Origin: CAZLNO01 sp964561005
GTDB taxonomy: Bacteria; Pseudomonadota; Alphaproteobacteria; Kiloniellales; Rhodovibrionaceae
Length of the DNA stretch: 44,498 bases
Assembly: GCA_964561005.1 (NCBI GenBank)
Contig: CAZLNO010000018.1
Span: 1-44,498, forward strand
Direction: 5' to 3'
Position 1 is the stretch's first letter; each line of letters opens with the position of its first letter. The notes under the pieces were generated by a model, which worked only from the letters and a program-made list of their open reading frames with translations, was not told the DNA's origin and searched no databases. The position numbers were made by a program, and so were the translations under genes. This document shows positions 1-12,041 of the stretch, in pieces.

Positions 1-14
1 TTGATCCGGATCAA
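1..14. promoter_or_regulatory. FNR/FnrL-type binding palindrome
   Basis: The first 14 bases form a perfect inverted repeat, TTGATCCGGATCAA, which matches the FNR/Anr/FnrL consensus TTGAT-N4-ATCAA at every fixed base. If it acts as a class II site (centre at -41.5), transcription would start near base 49, with a weak -10 candidate around 37-42. That would give a leader of about 50 bases to the small heat-shock gene at 99. A gene reading left out of the window could equally be the target. Confidence 0.75.
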
Positions 15-98
15 GGCGTACGCCGCGGTGCTCTGGCAATTTCTCTCCCGTCGAGATCGTTTTCCGCTGGCAACACGACGATGGAGAGGAGTCCCACG

Positions 99-629
99 AT
101 GGCAGAGGAGAGCCGCCAGGAACCGGGTCGCGCGGGCACTCCTGCGCCGGCCGGCAGCAGCCATCCCATGGCCGAGCTGCGCCGCCAGATGGACCGGCTG
201 TTCGACGACTTCACCCAGGGCTTCCGCTTCCCGACTTTCGGTGGCGTCGGCTGGCCGGGCCACGAGTTGGACGTCTTCGGCCCCGCGCAGGGGATCGTGG
301 ACGTGAAGTTCGACGTGAGCGAGTCGGGCTCGGATATCGAGGTCACCGCCGAGGTGCCCGGGATGAAGGAGGATGACATCGACGTGCAGGTCTCCGACAG
401 CGTCCTGACGATCAAGGGCGAGAAGAAAGGCGAGGAAGAGAAGAAGGAGAAGACCTACTATCTCTCCGAACGCAGCTACGGCGCTTTTCAGCGCAGCTTC
501 CGCCTGCCGGACACCGTCGATCAGGAACGCATCGAGGCCACCTTCGACAACGGCGTCCTCAAGGTGACCCTGCCGAAAAAGAAAGAAGCCCAGGGCAAGG
601 CCAAGAAGATCAACGTGAAGGCGAAGTAG
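99..629 (+). CDS. Hsp20/alpha-crystallin small heat-shock protein
   Basis: Cytoplasmic ATP-independent holdase that binds unfolding proteins. The 176-residue product has a variable N-terminus rich in Pro, Phe and Gly, an alpha-crystallin domain from about residue 68 to 168, and the family signature NGVLKVTLPK near the end, followed by a Lys-rich tail. I chose the ATG at 99 over the upstream in-frame ATG at 81 because GGAGAGGA at 83-90 is a good ribosome-binding site for the later start. An FNR-type palindrome at 1-14 suggests induction at low oxygen. The gene stands alone, with a terminator-like hairpin downstream. Confidence 0.93.
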   Translation: MAEESRQEPGRAGTPAPAGSSHPMAELRRQMDRLFDDFTQGFRFPTFGGVGWPGHELDVFGPAQGIVDVKFDVSESGSDIEVTAEVPGMKEDDIDVQVSDSVLTIKGEKKGEEEKKEKTYYLSERSYGAFQRSFRLPDTVDQERIEATFDNGVLKVTLPKKKEAQGKAKKINVKAK

Positions 630-672
630 CCGCGGGTTCGCTCTGTGCCACCGTTGAGAGGGGACGAGCACG

Positions 673-707
673 GCGCCCGGCCATGAAAGTCGGGCGCTCC
701 CTTGTTG
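673..707 (+). terminator. Possible terminator after the Hsp20 gene
   Basis: Inverted repeat GCGCCCG (673-679) and CGGGCGC (691-697) with an 11-base loop, followed by TCCCTTGTT. The T-rich tail is weak. It lies between the convergent Hsp20 and PAS genes, so it could serve either. Confidence 0.4.
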
Positions 708-737
708 GCGGGGGAGGTCGCGCGACGGCCGATGGCG

Positions 738-1433
738 TTATTGCGCGTCGGGATCGATGAAGACGGCCAGGGATTCGCGATACCGGCCGGCGCTGACGAG
801 GTCGCGTACGGGCTCGAACTCACGGGTGCGAAAGACTTGGCCGCCCAGGATGTGGGTAACCTCGCCGTTCCGCGCCGCCAGGGGCAACAGCAGGCGGAAG
901 GTCGGGCGCTCGGCATCCGACGGCGCCCCCATGTTGATGTAGGCACCTTCCGAATACACCGGACGGCAATGCGCCGCCACGGCATCGCACAAGGCGAGAA
1001 TGTGATCCCGGTAGCCGTCTCGCGCCGGCAGGACCTCGTCCAGGTAGCGCCATGTCGGGTCGTATCCGGCCACCTCCACCAGTTCCGTGCCCACGAGGCG
1101 ATAGCGGTAGCGCCAACCGGATTGCGCCGGGATCACGTCGCAGAGCGTGAGATGCGGCAGGACGCGCCGCGGCATCTCCACCGGATCGATCGCCGCGCGC
1201 GCCGGCGCCGGCGCGCCGGCGCGGCGATCCGCCCAGAATCGCAGAATCTGGCGGAGCCGCGTGTCGGATATGGCGTCCGCGTTGCGTGTGTCGCTAATGG
1301 TCAACTTGGGATTGCCAGCCTCGCTGTGGACGTGGTCGCTCGGCACATCTCTTCGGACGGCATTGTGACCTTGAACGCCCTTATCACGCCCTCGAACCCC
1401 TGTCGAGTATAGCCAACAGCTTGTCGACGTCAT
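738..1433 (-). CDS. PAS-domain protein (PAS_5 type)
   Basis: The product resembles the alphaproteobacterial PAS_5 (DUF) family. A conserved N-terminal helix (LRQILRFWADRRAG) is followed by a PAS-like fold with PRRVLPHLTLCDVIP and WRYRYRLVGTELVEVAGYDP, and it ends with GGQVFRTREF and a short tail. No output domain is present, and the ligand and partner are unknown. The start is uncertain. The ATG at 1433 has no visible ribosome-binding site; a GTG at 1346, preceded by AAGAGA, would remove 29 unconserved residues and may be the true start. The gene stands alone, convergent with the Hsp20 gene. Confidence 0.7.
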   Translation of the reverse strand: MTSTSCWLYSTGVRGRDKGVQGHNAVRRDVPSDHVHSEAGNPKLTISDTRNADAISDTRLRQILRFWADRRAGAPAPARAAIDPVEMPRRVLPHLTLCDVIPAQSGWRYRYRLVGTELVEVAGYDPTWRYLDEVLPARDGYRDHILALCDAVAAHCRPVYSEGAYINMGAPSDAERPTFRLLLPLAARNGEVTHILGGQVFRTREFEPVRDLVSAGRYRESLAVFIDPDAQ

Positions 1434-1526
1434 TGGCGCGCAGACGCAGGCGCCGACAACGGCGGAGGTCGATGCACGGACTTCGCCGGCCCTGGTCCCT
1501 TGGCGGCGGGAGCGTGGCGCGTTCGC

Positions 1527-2052
1527 TCACGCTCCGCGGTGGCCGTCGCTGACCCGGTGGTCGGCGGCCAGCGTGGCCGTGACGCACCAGCGCGGCACGA
1601 GCCCCTCGTCCGCGACACGCGGCCGTCGGGAGGGGGGCGAAGCCCACGAGGGCGACCTGCGGCGGATAGATGACGCCGTAGAGCGCCTCCACCCCGCGCT
1701 CGCCCAGGCTGCTGACGGTGAGCGTCGGGCCGGTCATTTCCGAGCTGCGCAGCCGCCCGGCCCGCGCCCGCGCCACGAGGTCGCCGGTCAGGAACCAGTC
1801 ACCCGCGAACAGCTTCTTGTAGCGCGCCTCGTTGTGCAGATAGCCGCGCAGCATCGACGGCCAGCCGAGCTTCAGCGCCAGCTCGCCCGGAATCATGGGC
1901 TTCTCGATCGGCTCTGGCGGGGCGCCGTCCTCTTCGGCCTGCTCGTCGCGGGTCACCACCGCCGCCTCGATGCCGGGCAGGGGGCGACCCATCCGGCCCG
2001 TCGCGGTGGTCGGCCGCACCGCCGTTCCCGCAATTCCCTTGTCACGGTCCAT
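1527..2052 (-). pseudogene. Chimeric relic: acyl-CoA synthetase fused to E2 acyltransferase tail
   Basis: Read on the minus strand, residues from about 1992 down to 1780 match the C-terminal third of acetyl-CoA-synthetase-like ligases (MGRPLPGIEA, PGELALKLGWPSM, FAGDWFLTGDLVAR). At the shared LVAR the reading passes in frame into the catalytic core of a 2-oxoacid dehydrogenase E2 acyltransferase (RARAGRLRSSEM, TLTVSSLGERG, YGVIYPPQVALVGF). Near 1636 the frame shifts by one base, and the E2 sequence continues in another frame (LVPRWCVTATLAADHRVSDG) to a stop at 1527-1529. The ligase lacks its N-terminus and C-terminal lid, and E2 lacks its N-terminal half. No function is expected. It looks like the scar of a deletion between two neighbouring genes. 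Confidence 0.75.
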
Positions 2053-2108
2053 GGCCTAGGATGCCGGGTCAGTCCCGACCAGGATTCGCGAGGGAGCCGG
2101 GTCGTGCG

Positions 2109-2990
2109 ATGGAGTTTCTGACGACCGCGGAGGTCGCCGCGCTTCTGCGCCTGAAGGAGCGCAAGGTCTACGAGATGGTGCGCCGGCGGGAGATTCCCTG
2201 CGCGCGCGTCACCGGCAAGTGGCTGTTTCCGCGCGACCTGATCGAAAGCTGGATTCGCGCCAGCACCGAATTCGGCGCGGGCGTCGAGACGCTTTCGCCC
2301 CCGCCGCCGGTGATCGCCGGGAGCCACGACCCGCTGCTGGCCTGGGCGGCGCAGGAGTCGCGGAGCGGCCTGGCGACGCTGTTCGAGGGCAGCGAGCCAG
2401 GGCTGGACCGCTTCGCCGCGGGCGAGGCCGTGATCGCGGGGCTCCATCTGCGCGACCCCGACAGCGGCGACTATAACCTGCCCTGGGTTCACGCGCGATT
2501 CCACGGCCGGCCGGTGGTGGTCCTGACCTGGGCCTGGCGCGAACAGGGCCTGATCCATGCGCCGGACGCGCCGGCGGCGCATCGCGCGTTGAAGAGCCTG
2601 CTGGCGGAGGGCGGCCGGGTGGCGGTCCGCCAGACGGGCAGCGGTTCGCGGGCGCTGTTCGACCAGCTTGTCCGCGAGGTCGGCGTCGAGCCCGCGGGCC
2701 TGGGAGACCGGTTGCTGACGGTGCGCAGCGAGACCGAACTGGCGCACACGGTGGCGGAGCGTCGCGCGGACGCGGCTTTCGGCGTCGCCGCGGCGACGGC
2801 GCACACCGCACTGGCCTTCACGCCGCTGGCGCGCGAACGCTTCGACCTGATCCTGCATCGCCGCGATTTCTTCGAGCCGCCCTGCCAGCGCCTGTTCGCC
2901 TTCACGCGCGGTGAGGTCTTCGAGCAGCGTGCGGCCAAGCTGCCCGGCTACGATGTGAGCGAGTTGGGGGCGGTGGTCTGGAACGGCTGA
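2109..2990 (+). CDS. HTH regulator with periplasmic-binding-protein-like domain
   Basis: The 293-residue product starts with an excisionase/MerR-like helix-turn-helix of about 50 residues (TTAEVAALLRLKERKVYEM, then RVTGKWLFPRDLIE). A PBP-like ligand domain follows at about residues 65-285 (VIAGSHDPLLAWA, FEGSEPGLDRFAAGEA, AGLHLRDP). This layout is the PF12727-type family of one-component regulators, often linked to oxyanion (molybdate or tungstate) transport, but no transporter lies nearby and the ligand is unknown. The start at 2109 is preceded by GAGCCGGGTCGTGCG. The gene is convergent with mfd, 14 bases between the stops, and cytoplasmic because no signal peptide is present. Confidence 0.85.
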   Translation: MEFLTTAEVAALLRLKERKVYEMVRRREIPCARVTGKWLFPRDLIESWIRASTEFGAGVETLSPPPPVIAGSHDPLLAWAAQESRSGLATLFEGSEPGLDRFAAGEAVIAGLHLRDPDSGDYNLPWVHARFHGRPVVVLTWAWREQGLIHAPDAPAAHRALKSLLAEGGRVAVRQTGSGSRALFDQLVREVGVEPAGLGDRLLTVRSETELAHTVAERRADAAFGVAAATAHTALAFTPLARERFDLILHRRDFFEPPCQRLFAFTRGEVFEQRAAKLPGYDVSELGAVVWNG

Positions 2991-3004
2991 CGGCGGCACG
3001 CGGC

Positions 3005-6553
<3,549 letters not shown>

Positions 6554-6888
6554 AGTTGCCGCAGAACGTCGCTGTCCAGTTCGGCCGGGGGCGTGGCCCG
6601 GCCCGTGATCCAGGCGTAGAGGTCGTCGTCGCTCACCTGAAGCATGGCCTCGTAGCGCCCGAGCTGTGCCTCGGTCAAGTCCGCCAGATGGCGCTCGGCG
6701 AATCCCCCGACCAGCAGGTCCATCTCGCGCGTGCCGCGATGCCAGGAGTTGAAGTAGGCCCGCTTGCGGCGTTTCTCCAGGTCGGGGGTCGGGCTCCGCT
6801 CGCGAGTTTCCGCCATGCCGCCGTTCTCCGCCGGGTGGGTGATGGCGAAGATATAGGTTGAACGGGGGGCGGAGTCACGCGGCGGGGC

Positions 6889-7203
6889 TCAGGCCTCGTT
6901 CGCGGGACCGTAGCGCGCGACCTGGATTTCGTCGGCGCGCCGGCGCATGCGATCGGCATCGTACCAGGCCTGCATGCGCAGCAGGGTATCCATCGAGACG
7001 CCGAAGGCCTTTTCGATCCGCAGCGCCATCTCCGGCGACAGGGCGGCGTGCTCGTTCACGAGATCCGACAGCGTCGCCCGTCGGACACCCAGGATCTCCG
7101 CCGTCCGGCTGACCGACAGGCCTAGCTCCTCCAGGATCTCCTCGCGGATGAAGCGGCCCGGATGCGGCGGCTGCATGCCGATCGTCGCGGCAGGCTCGGT
7201 CAT
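6889..7203 (-). CDS. higA: HigA-type antitoxin (XRE-family HTH)
   Basis: DNA-binding antitoxin of the HigA/VapI family, 104 residues. The N-terminal HPGRFIREEILEELGLSV leads into a helix-turn-helix (SRTAEILGVRRATLSDLVN, about residues 31-50), and ALSPEMALRIEKAFGVSMDTLLRMQ completes the five-helix domain. Its ATG shares one base with the toxin stop codon (TGATG), so the toxin is upstream, the typical inverted order of higBA. It is expected to neutralise HigB and repress the shared promoter. Confidence 0.92.
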   Translation of the reverse strand: MTEPAATIGMQPPHPGRFIREEILEELGLSVSRTAEILGVRRATLSDLVNEHAALSPEMALRIEKAFGVSMDTLLRMQAWYDADRMRRRADEIQVARYGPANEA

Positions 7204-7487
7204 CAGTGATAATCCTCCAGATCGAGGTTCGTGATCTCGCCGTCTTCAAGATCAAAGGTGATCCGCCAATTACCTGAAACCGAGATGCTCCAGGTGCCTT
7301 CGCGGTCCCCCGAGAGTTGATGGATCCGCCAACCAGGAGGTCCCCGCACACCGCTTATGTCCCTGGCTGCGATGAGCACCGCAAGGATATTGCGAACGCG
7401 TTTGGCGAGGTCGCCACGCACCTCTCTGTCGTCATCATATTCAATCAGACGCGACAAGCCGCGATGCCGGATACGTCGAATTCTCAC
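7203..7487 (-). CDS. higB: HigB-type toxin (RelE/ParE fold)
   Basis: Predicted ribosome-dependent mRNA interferase of the HigB/plasmid maintenance killer family, 94 residues. The N-terminal IRRIRHRGLSRLIEYDD, the middle PPGWRIHQLSGDREGTWSIS and the C-terminal NWRITFDLEDGEITNLDLEDYH are typical. The start is GTG at 7487. A TTGACA-N17-TACACA promoter ends six bases upstream of it, so the transcript may be nearly leaderless. Toxin and antitoxin are in one operon with a one-base overlap. Confidence 0.92.
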   Translation of the reverse strand: MRIRRIRHRGLSRLIEYDDDREVRGDLAKRVRNILAVLIAARDISGVRGPPGWRIHQLSGDREGTWSISVSGNWRITFDLEDGEITNLDLEDYH

Positions 7488-7492
7488 GAGAA

Positions 7493-7521
7493 TGTGTACG
7501 GCAATACCGGACGGTTGTCAA
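7493..7521 (-). promoter_or_regulatory. higBA promoter
   Basis: On the minus strand a perfect -35 TTGACA (7521-7516), a 17-base spacer, and TACACA (7498-7493) as a weak -10. Predicted transcription begins at or next to the GTG of higB at 7487, leaving no room for a ribosome-binding site. No clear inverted-repeat operator is visible here. Confidence 0.5.
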
Positions 7522-7614
7522 TAAGGATGTCGGCACACGTTGGACGATAGAGGTATTTCAGCGATTCGCGCAAACGGACTTTTTCCGAACATCGATGTCC
7601 GATGCCATGCCTCC

Positions 7615-8571
7615 TCACTTCGCCCCCAGGGCCCGCGGGTCGAGGGCGTCCTGCAGGCCGTCGCCGACGAAGTTGAAGGCCATGACGGTGACGAAGATCA
7701 GCAGGCCGGGCCAGACCGCCAGCATCGGCGCCGAATGGATCAGCTCCTGCGCGTTGGTCAGCATGTTGCCCCAGGAGGCCATCGGCGGCTGAATGCCGAG
7801 GCCCAGGAAGCTCAGCACCGACTCCAGCAGGATGATGTTGCCGATCGACAGCGTCGTCGCCACGATGATTGGCGAGGCCACGTTGGGCAGCAGGTGCACC
7901 CGCATGATTCGCAGGTTGCCGGCACCCAGGGCGTGGGCGGCGGTGACGAACTCGCGCGCCTTCATCGACAGCGTGGCCCCGCGCACCAGCCGCGCCACCG
8001 TGGTCCAGCCCACCGCCGCCACCAGCAGCACGATGCGGTAGAGGCTGGCCTGCTGGCCGCCCATCAGGTCCTCGGGCAGCCCCAGCTTGGTGAAGTCCAG
8101 CGCCGCCAGCACGATCAGCAACGGCAGCAGGGGCAGCGCGATCACCCCGTCGGTGACGCGCATCAGCAGGCCGTCCAGCGTACCGCCGAAATAGCCCGCC
8201 GCCAGCCCGATGGCCGTGCCGATCACCGCCGCGATCAGCGCCGCCGCCAGCCCCACCGTGAGCGACACCCGGCCGCCGTAGAGCAGCCGCAGCAGCAGGT
8301 CGCGGCCCAGCTCGTCGGTGCCCAGCGGGTGCGCCCAGGACGGCGGCGCATGGCGGGCCAGCAGGTCCACCTTGGTGGCGCTGAGCGGCGTCCAGGCCTC
8401 GATCAGCGGCGCGGCGAAGGCGGCGGCGGCCAGCACGACCAGCACGATCAGGCTGCCCACCGCCAGGCGGTGGCGCAGGAAGCGGCGCCACAGCAGCCGC
8501 GTCGGCGAGCCGCTGGGCCCGATCGCCTGGGCGGCGCTCGCCTGGAGCTGCGGGTCGGCGGTATCGGTCAT
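7615..8571 (-). CDS. Peptide/nickel-type ABC transporter permease (DppC-like)
   Basis: Inner-membrane permease of a binding-protein-dependent importer for peptides or similar solutes, 318 residues. Visible are the N-terminal OppC/DppC segment with the first membrane helix (RHRLAVGSLIVLVVLAAAAF), the family motif HPLGTDELGRDLLLRLLYGG, and the EAA-loop region VTAAHALGAGNLRIMRVHLLPN that docks the ATPase. I take the ATG at 8571, preceded by CAGGGA, over an in-frame ATG 54 bases upstream that would overlap the previous gene. It is the last gene of an SBP-permease-permease unit with no ATPase genes. Confidence 0.93.
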   Translation of the reverse strand: MTDTADPQLQASAAQAIGPSGSPTRLLWRRFLRHRLAVGSLIVLVVLAAAAFAAPLIEAWTPLSATKVDLLARHAPPSWAHPLGTDELGRDLLLRLLYGGRVSLTVGLAAALIAAVIGTAIGLAAGYFGGTLDGLLMRVTDGVIALPLLPLLIVLAALDFTKLGLPEDLMGGQQASLYRIVLLVAAVGWTTVARLVRGATLSMKAREFVTAAHALGAGNLRIMRVHLLPNVASPIIVATTLSIGNIILLESVLSFLGLGIQPPMASWGNMLTNAQELIHSAPMLAVWPGLLIFVTVMAFNFVGDGLQDALDPRALGAK

Positions 8572-8590
8572 CGCGGCGTCCCTGCTGACG

Positions 8591-9538
<948 letters not shown>

Positions 9539-9551
9539 GCGGCGTCGAACC

Positions 9552-11243
9552 TCACCCGCCGGCCTCGCGGCCCCAGTGCTCGACCCACATCGTCGTCGGG
9601 TACTGGTGGCCGGTCGGCTCGATGCCGGCCAGCCAGCTCGGCAGCACGTGCGGCTCGGCGCGCCAGTACAGCGGCAGCGCCGGCAGCTTCTCGGCATAGA
9701 GGCGCTGCAGCTCGGCCCAGAGCTTCATCCGCTGCGCCTCGTCCAGTTCGCGCTCGGTGCGGTCGATCAGCTCGTCGGCGCGCGCGTCGTCGAAGCCATA
9801 GACGTTCTGCCCGGACCAGGCGTTGGCCTCGCTCGGGATCATCTCGCTGTGCAGCGTGGAGCGCGGCACGCTCTCCGGCGAGGAGATCCAGGCGAACATC
9901 GCCAGCCCGTCGAACTGCCGCTTCGTGACGGTCTCGCCGAAGAAGACGCGGGCCGGCTCGTTCTTGATCCGAAGGTCGACGCCGAGTTCCCGCCACTGGC
10001 TTTGCAGGACCTGCTGGACCAGCTCGCGGGTTCGGTTGCCGGCGGTGGTCATCAGGCGCAGGCGCAGCGGCTCGCCCGCCGCGTTGTGGCGGATGCCGCC
10101 GCGCAGCTCCGTCCAGCCGGCCTCCTCCAGCAGCGCGGCGGCCTTGCCGGGATCGTGGGGATACTGTCGCACGTCGTCGGTGTGCACCTTGTCCAGCGGG
10201 CTCACCATGGTGTCGGCCACCGGCTGCTTGCCCGCGAAGAGCTGCTCGTTGATCGCCGTTCGGTTGGCGCCATGGGCCAGCGCCTTGCGCACCCGCGGGT
10301 CGGCCAGGATGGGATTGTCCAGGTCGAAGGCGATGTGCTCGTAGATCAGCCCCGGCTGGTAGACGAAGTCGAAGCGCGCCCCGTGGCGCTTTTCCAGGGC
10401 CAGCGCCTGGTCCAGCGACATCCCCAGTTCGCCGGCGATCATGTCGATCGCGCCCGACAGCAGGTTGGCCTCCAGCGCCGCGGTGTTCTCGATCACCCGC
10501 ACGACGATGCGGTCGAAGGCGGGCGGCGGACCGTACCAGGTCGCATTGGGGTCGAAGACGGCGCGCGCGCCCTGGGTCACCTCGACCATCCTATAGGGAC
10601 CGAAGAAGAGGCCGGGGTTCGTCGGCTCGGCGTCGAAGGTGGTGCGGTTGCGGTATTCCGCTGGATTGGCCTCGAAGATCTCCCGTTCCAGGTGCGCGGG
10701 CAGGATCGACAGGGCGAAGTCGTTGTAATCGAAGGTCACCCGGTCCACGTGCACCGTGAAGCGCTTCGGGTCGTGCACCTCGATGTCGGTGATGCGGCGG
10801 AAGATCTCGCCGGCGGCCACGCCGGACTTCGGATGCTTGCCGACCTCCCAGGTGAAGACGACGTCCTCGGCGGTGACCGGGTGGCCGTCGCCCCAGGTGG
10901 CGTCGGGGTGCAGGTGGTAGGTCACCGCGATCCCCTCGCTGCCGTCGGCGCGCGTCTCGCGCGCGGCCATGCCGTTGTCCAGCGTCGGCAGCCTGGTGCA
11001 GACGAAGCACACCTGCTCCCAGTCCGCGTCGTACCCCGTGATCGGCCGCCGCGTCAGGCCGTGCAGGTAGGTCTTCGCCAGCATGGAGTCGATCAACGGA
11101 TGAAAGGTCGAGGGGAACTGCGTGATCCCGATGGTCAGCGTCCCCGCGCCCCCGGCTTCCTCGCGCGCCTGCGCGGCGCCGGGCGGCACGGCGGCGAGAG
11201 TGGCAACCACGAGCGCGGCGAGCGCGCGGGCAAAGCGGTGCAT
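9552..11243 (-). CDS. Peptide-type ABC transporter substrate-binding protein (SBP_bac_5)
   Basis: Periplasmic solute receptor, 563 residues, first gene of the importer operon. A signal peptide covers about residues 1-26 (hydrophobic ALAALVVATLAAVPPGAAQA). The SBP_bac_5 fold follows, with TYHLHPDATWGDGHPVTAEDVVFTW split over residues about 105-135, PYRMVEVTQGARAVFDPN, and NPILADPRVRKALAHGANR. Members bind peptides, nickel, opines or other solutes and the ligand cannot be told from sequence. The two ATPases normally required are absent here and must come from elsewhere if the system works. Confidence 0.92.
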   Translation of the reverse strand: MHRFARALAALVVATLAAVPPGAAQAREEAGGAGTLTIGITQFPSTFHPLIDSMLAKTYLHGLTRRPITGYDADWEQVCFVCTRLPTLDNGMAARETRADGSEGIAVTYHLHPDATWGDGHPVTAEDVVFTWEVGKHPKSGVAAGEIFRRITDIEVHDPKRFTVHVDRVTFDYNDFALSILPAHLEREIFEANPAEYRNRTTFDAEPTNPGLFFGPYRMVEVTQGARAVFDPNATWYGPPPAFDRIVVRVIENTAALEANLLSGAIDMIAGELGMSLDQALALEKRHGARFDFVYQPGLIYEHIAFDLDNPILADPRVRKALAHGANRTAINEQLFAGKQPVADTMVSPLDKVHTDDVRQYPHDPGKAAALLEEAGWTELRGGIRHNAAGEPLRLRLMTTAGNRTRELVQQVLQSQWRELGVDLRIKNEPARVFFGETVTKRQFDGLAMFAWISSPESVPRSTLHSEMIPSEANAWSGQNVYGFDDARADELIDRTERELDEAQRMKLWAELQRLYAEKLPALPLYWRAEPHVLPSWLAGIEPTGHQYPTTMWVEHWGREAGG

Positions 11244-11281
11244 TCCTTGACCTCCCCGGAGCTTGTTTCCGACCCCGGAAG

Positions 11282-11389
11282 GTACAGGCGTTGGGCGGCA
11301 TGGGCTATATCAACGACACGCCGGCGGGCCGCCTGCGGCGCAAATGCGAGCTCGACGAGGTCAGGGCGGTCACCCGCGACATTCGCTGA
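11282..11389 (+). pseudogene. C-terminal relic of an acyl-CoA dehydrogenase
   Basis: The plus-strand frame reads VQALGGMGYINDTPAGRLRR, then about 15 more residues and a stop at 11387-11389. This matches the C-terminal segment of isovaleryl-CoA-dehydrogenase-like enzymes (GGxGYINDYPxGRLxRDAKLYEIGAGTSEIR), with the catalytic-loop residues eroded. Everything upstream of the match is missing. It lies in the space between the ABC operon and the AbrB-VapC pair. I see no start codon or ribosome-binding site, so no product is expected. Confidence 0.65.
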
Positions 11390-11464
11390 CGGCTTGGGTG
11401 CCGCATGGCGCGGCCAATGCCGTGAGGGTGTCGCGTGCGGGCACTCGTGACTGCAATCTCTCTA

Positions 11465-11495
11465 TTGACATATATACGAAGATATGACATATACT
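11465..11495 (+). promoter_or_regulatory. Promoter/operator of the AbrB-VapC pair
   Basis: A perfect TTGACA at 11465-11470 is followed by TATACT at 11490-11495 (19-base spacing), or CATATA at 11488 (17-base). The octamer GACATATA occurs twice, at 11467-11474 and 11486-11493, once over the -35 and once at the -10. Such spaced direct repeats in an AT-rich pocket would suit autoregulation by the AbrB-type antitoxin. The antitoxin ATG follows at 11529. Confidence 0.6.
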
Positions 11496-11528
11496 GTAGA
11501 TAGTTACTGAAGGTATGAGAGGTCTGTC

Positions 11529-12041
11529 ATGACCGAGATACCGGCCGAGGATCGGCGAGATATGGATCGCATCGTGGAAGGTCTCGAAAGAGTGTCGGAT
11601 CGCATTCGGGCGCTCGACCGGGCCGGCTATGCGCGCGCGGACATCGCGCGCTATCTGGGCAAGCGCTATCAGCACGTGCGCAATGTGCTCGTGGAGGATC
11701 GCGCCAGGAATGCGGGCAAGAAGACAGACAAGGAAGAGTCTGGAAAGGGCGCGCCAGACGAGCTGCCCCGCAGCGTCGCGGTGACGATCGGCCCTGGCGG
11801 CCGCATCGTCATCCCGGCGGCGTACCGCGACGCGCTGGGTCTCAAGGAAGGGCAGCAGGTCGTTCTGTCCAAGGAGGATCAGTCGCTGCGGCTGCGCAGC
11901 CGCGGCGAGGCACTCCGGCGTGTCCAGGAAATTGTGTCGTCGTATCTGCCGCCCGGCGCCGACCTGGTCGAGGACCTGATCGCCGAGCGCCGCCGAGAGG
12001 GCGAACGTGAGGACCAGGCCGGTGGCGAAGTTCGTTCTTGA
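11529..12041 (+). CDS. AbrB/MazE-family antitoxin with N-terminal helix-turn-helix
   Basis: Predicted antitoxin and transcriptional repressor, 170 residues, longer than the usual 75-85. Residues about 30-57 (RAGYARADIARYLGKRYQHV) look like a resolvase-type helix-turn-helix. A charged linker follows, then a SpoVT/AbrB swapped-hairpin domain at about 82-125 (VAVTIGPGGRIVIPAAYRDALG), and a C-terminal helical tail that should bind the toxin. It overlaps the PIN-toxin gene by 35 bases. The ATG at 11529 follows GAGAGGTCTGTC. Confidence 0.88.
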   Translation: MTEIPAEDRRDMDRIVEGLERVSDRIRALDRAGYARADIARYLGKRYQHVRNVLVEDRARNAGKKTDKEESGKGAPDELPRSVAVTIGPGGRIVIPAAYRDALGLKEGQQVVLSKEDQSLRLRSRGEALRRVQEIVSSYLPPGADLVEDLIAERRREGEREDQAGGEVRS

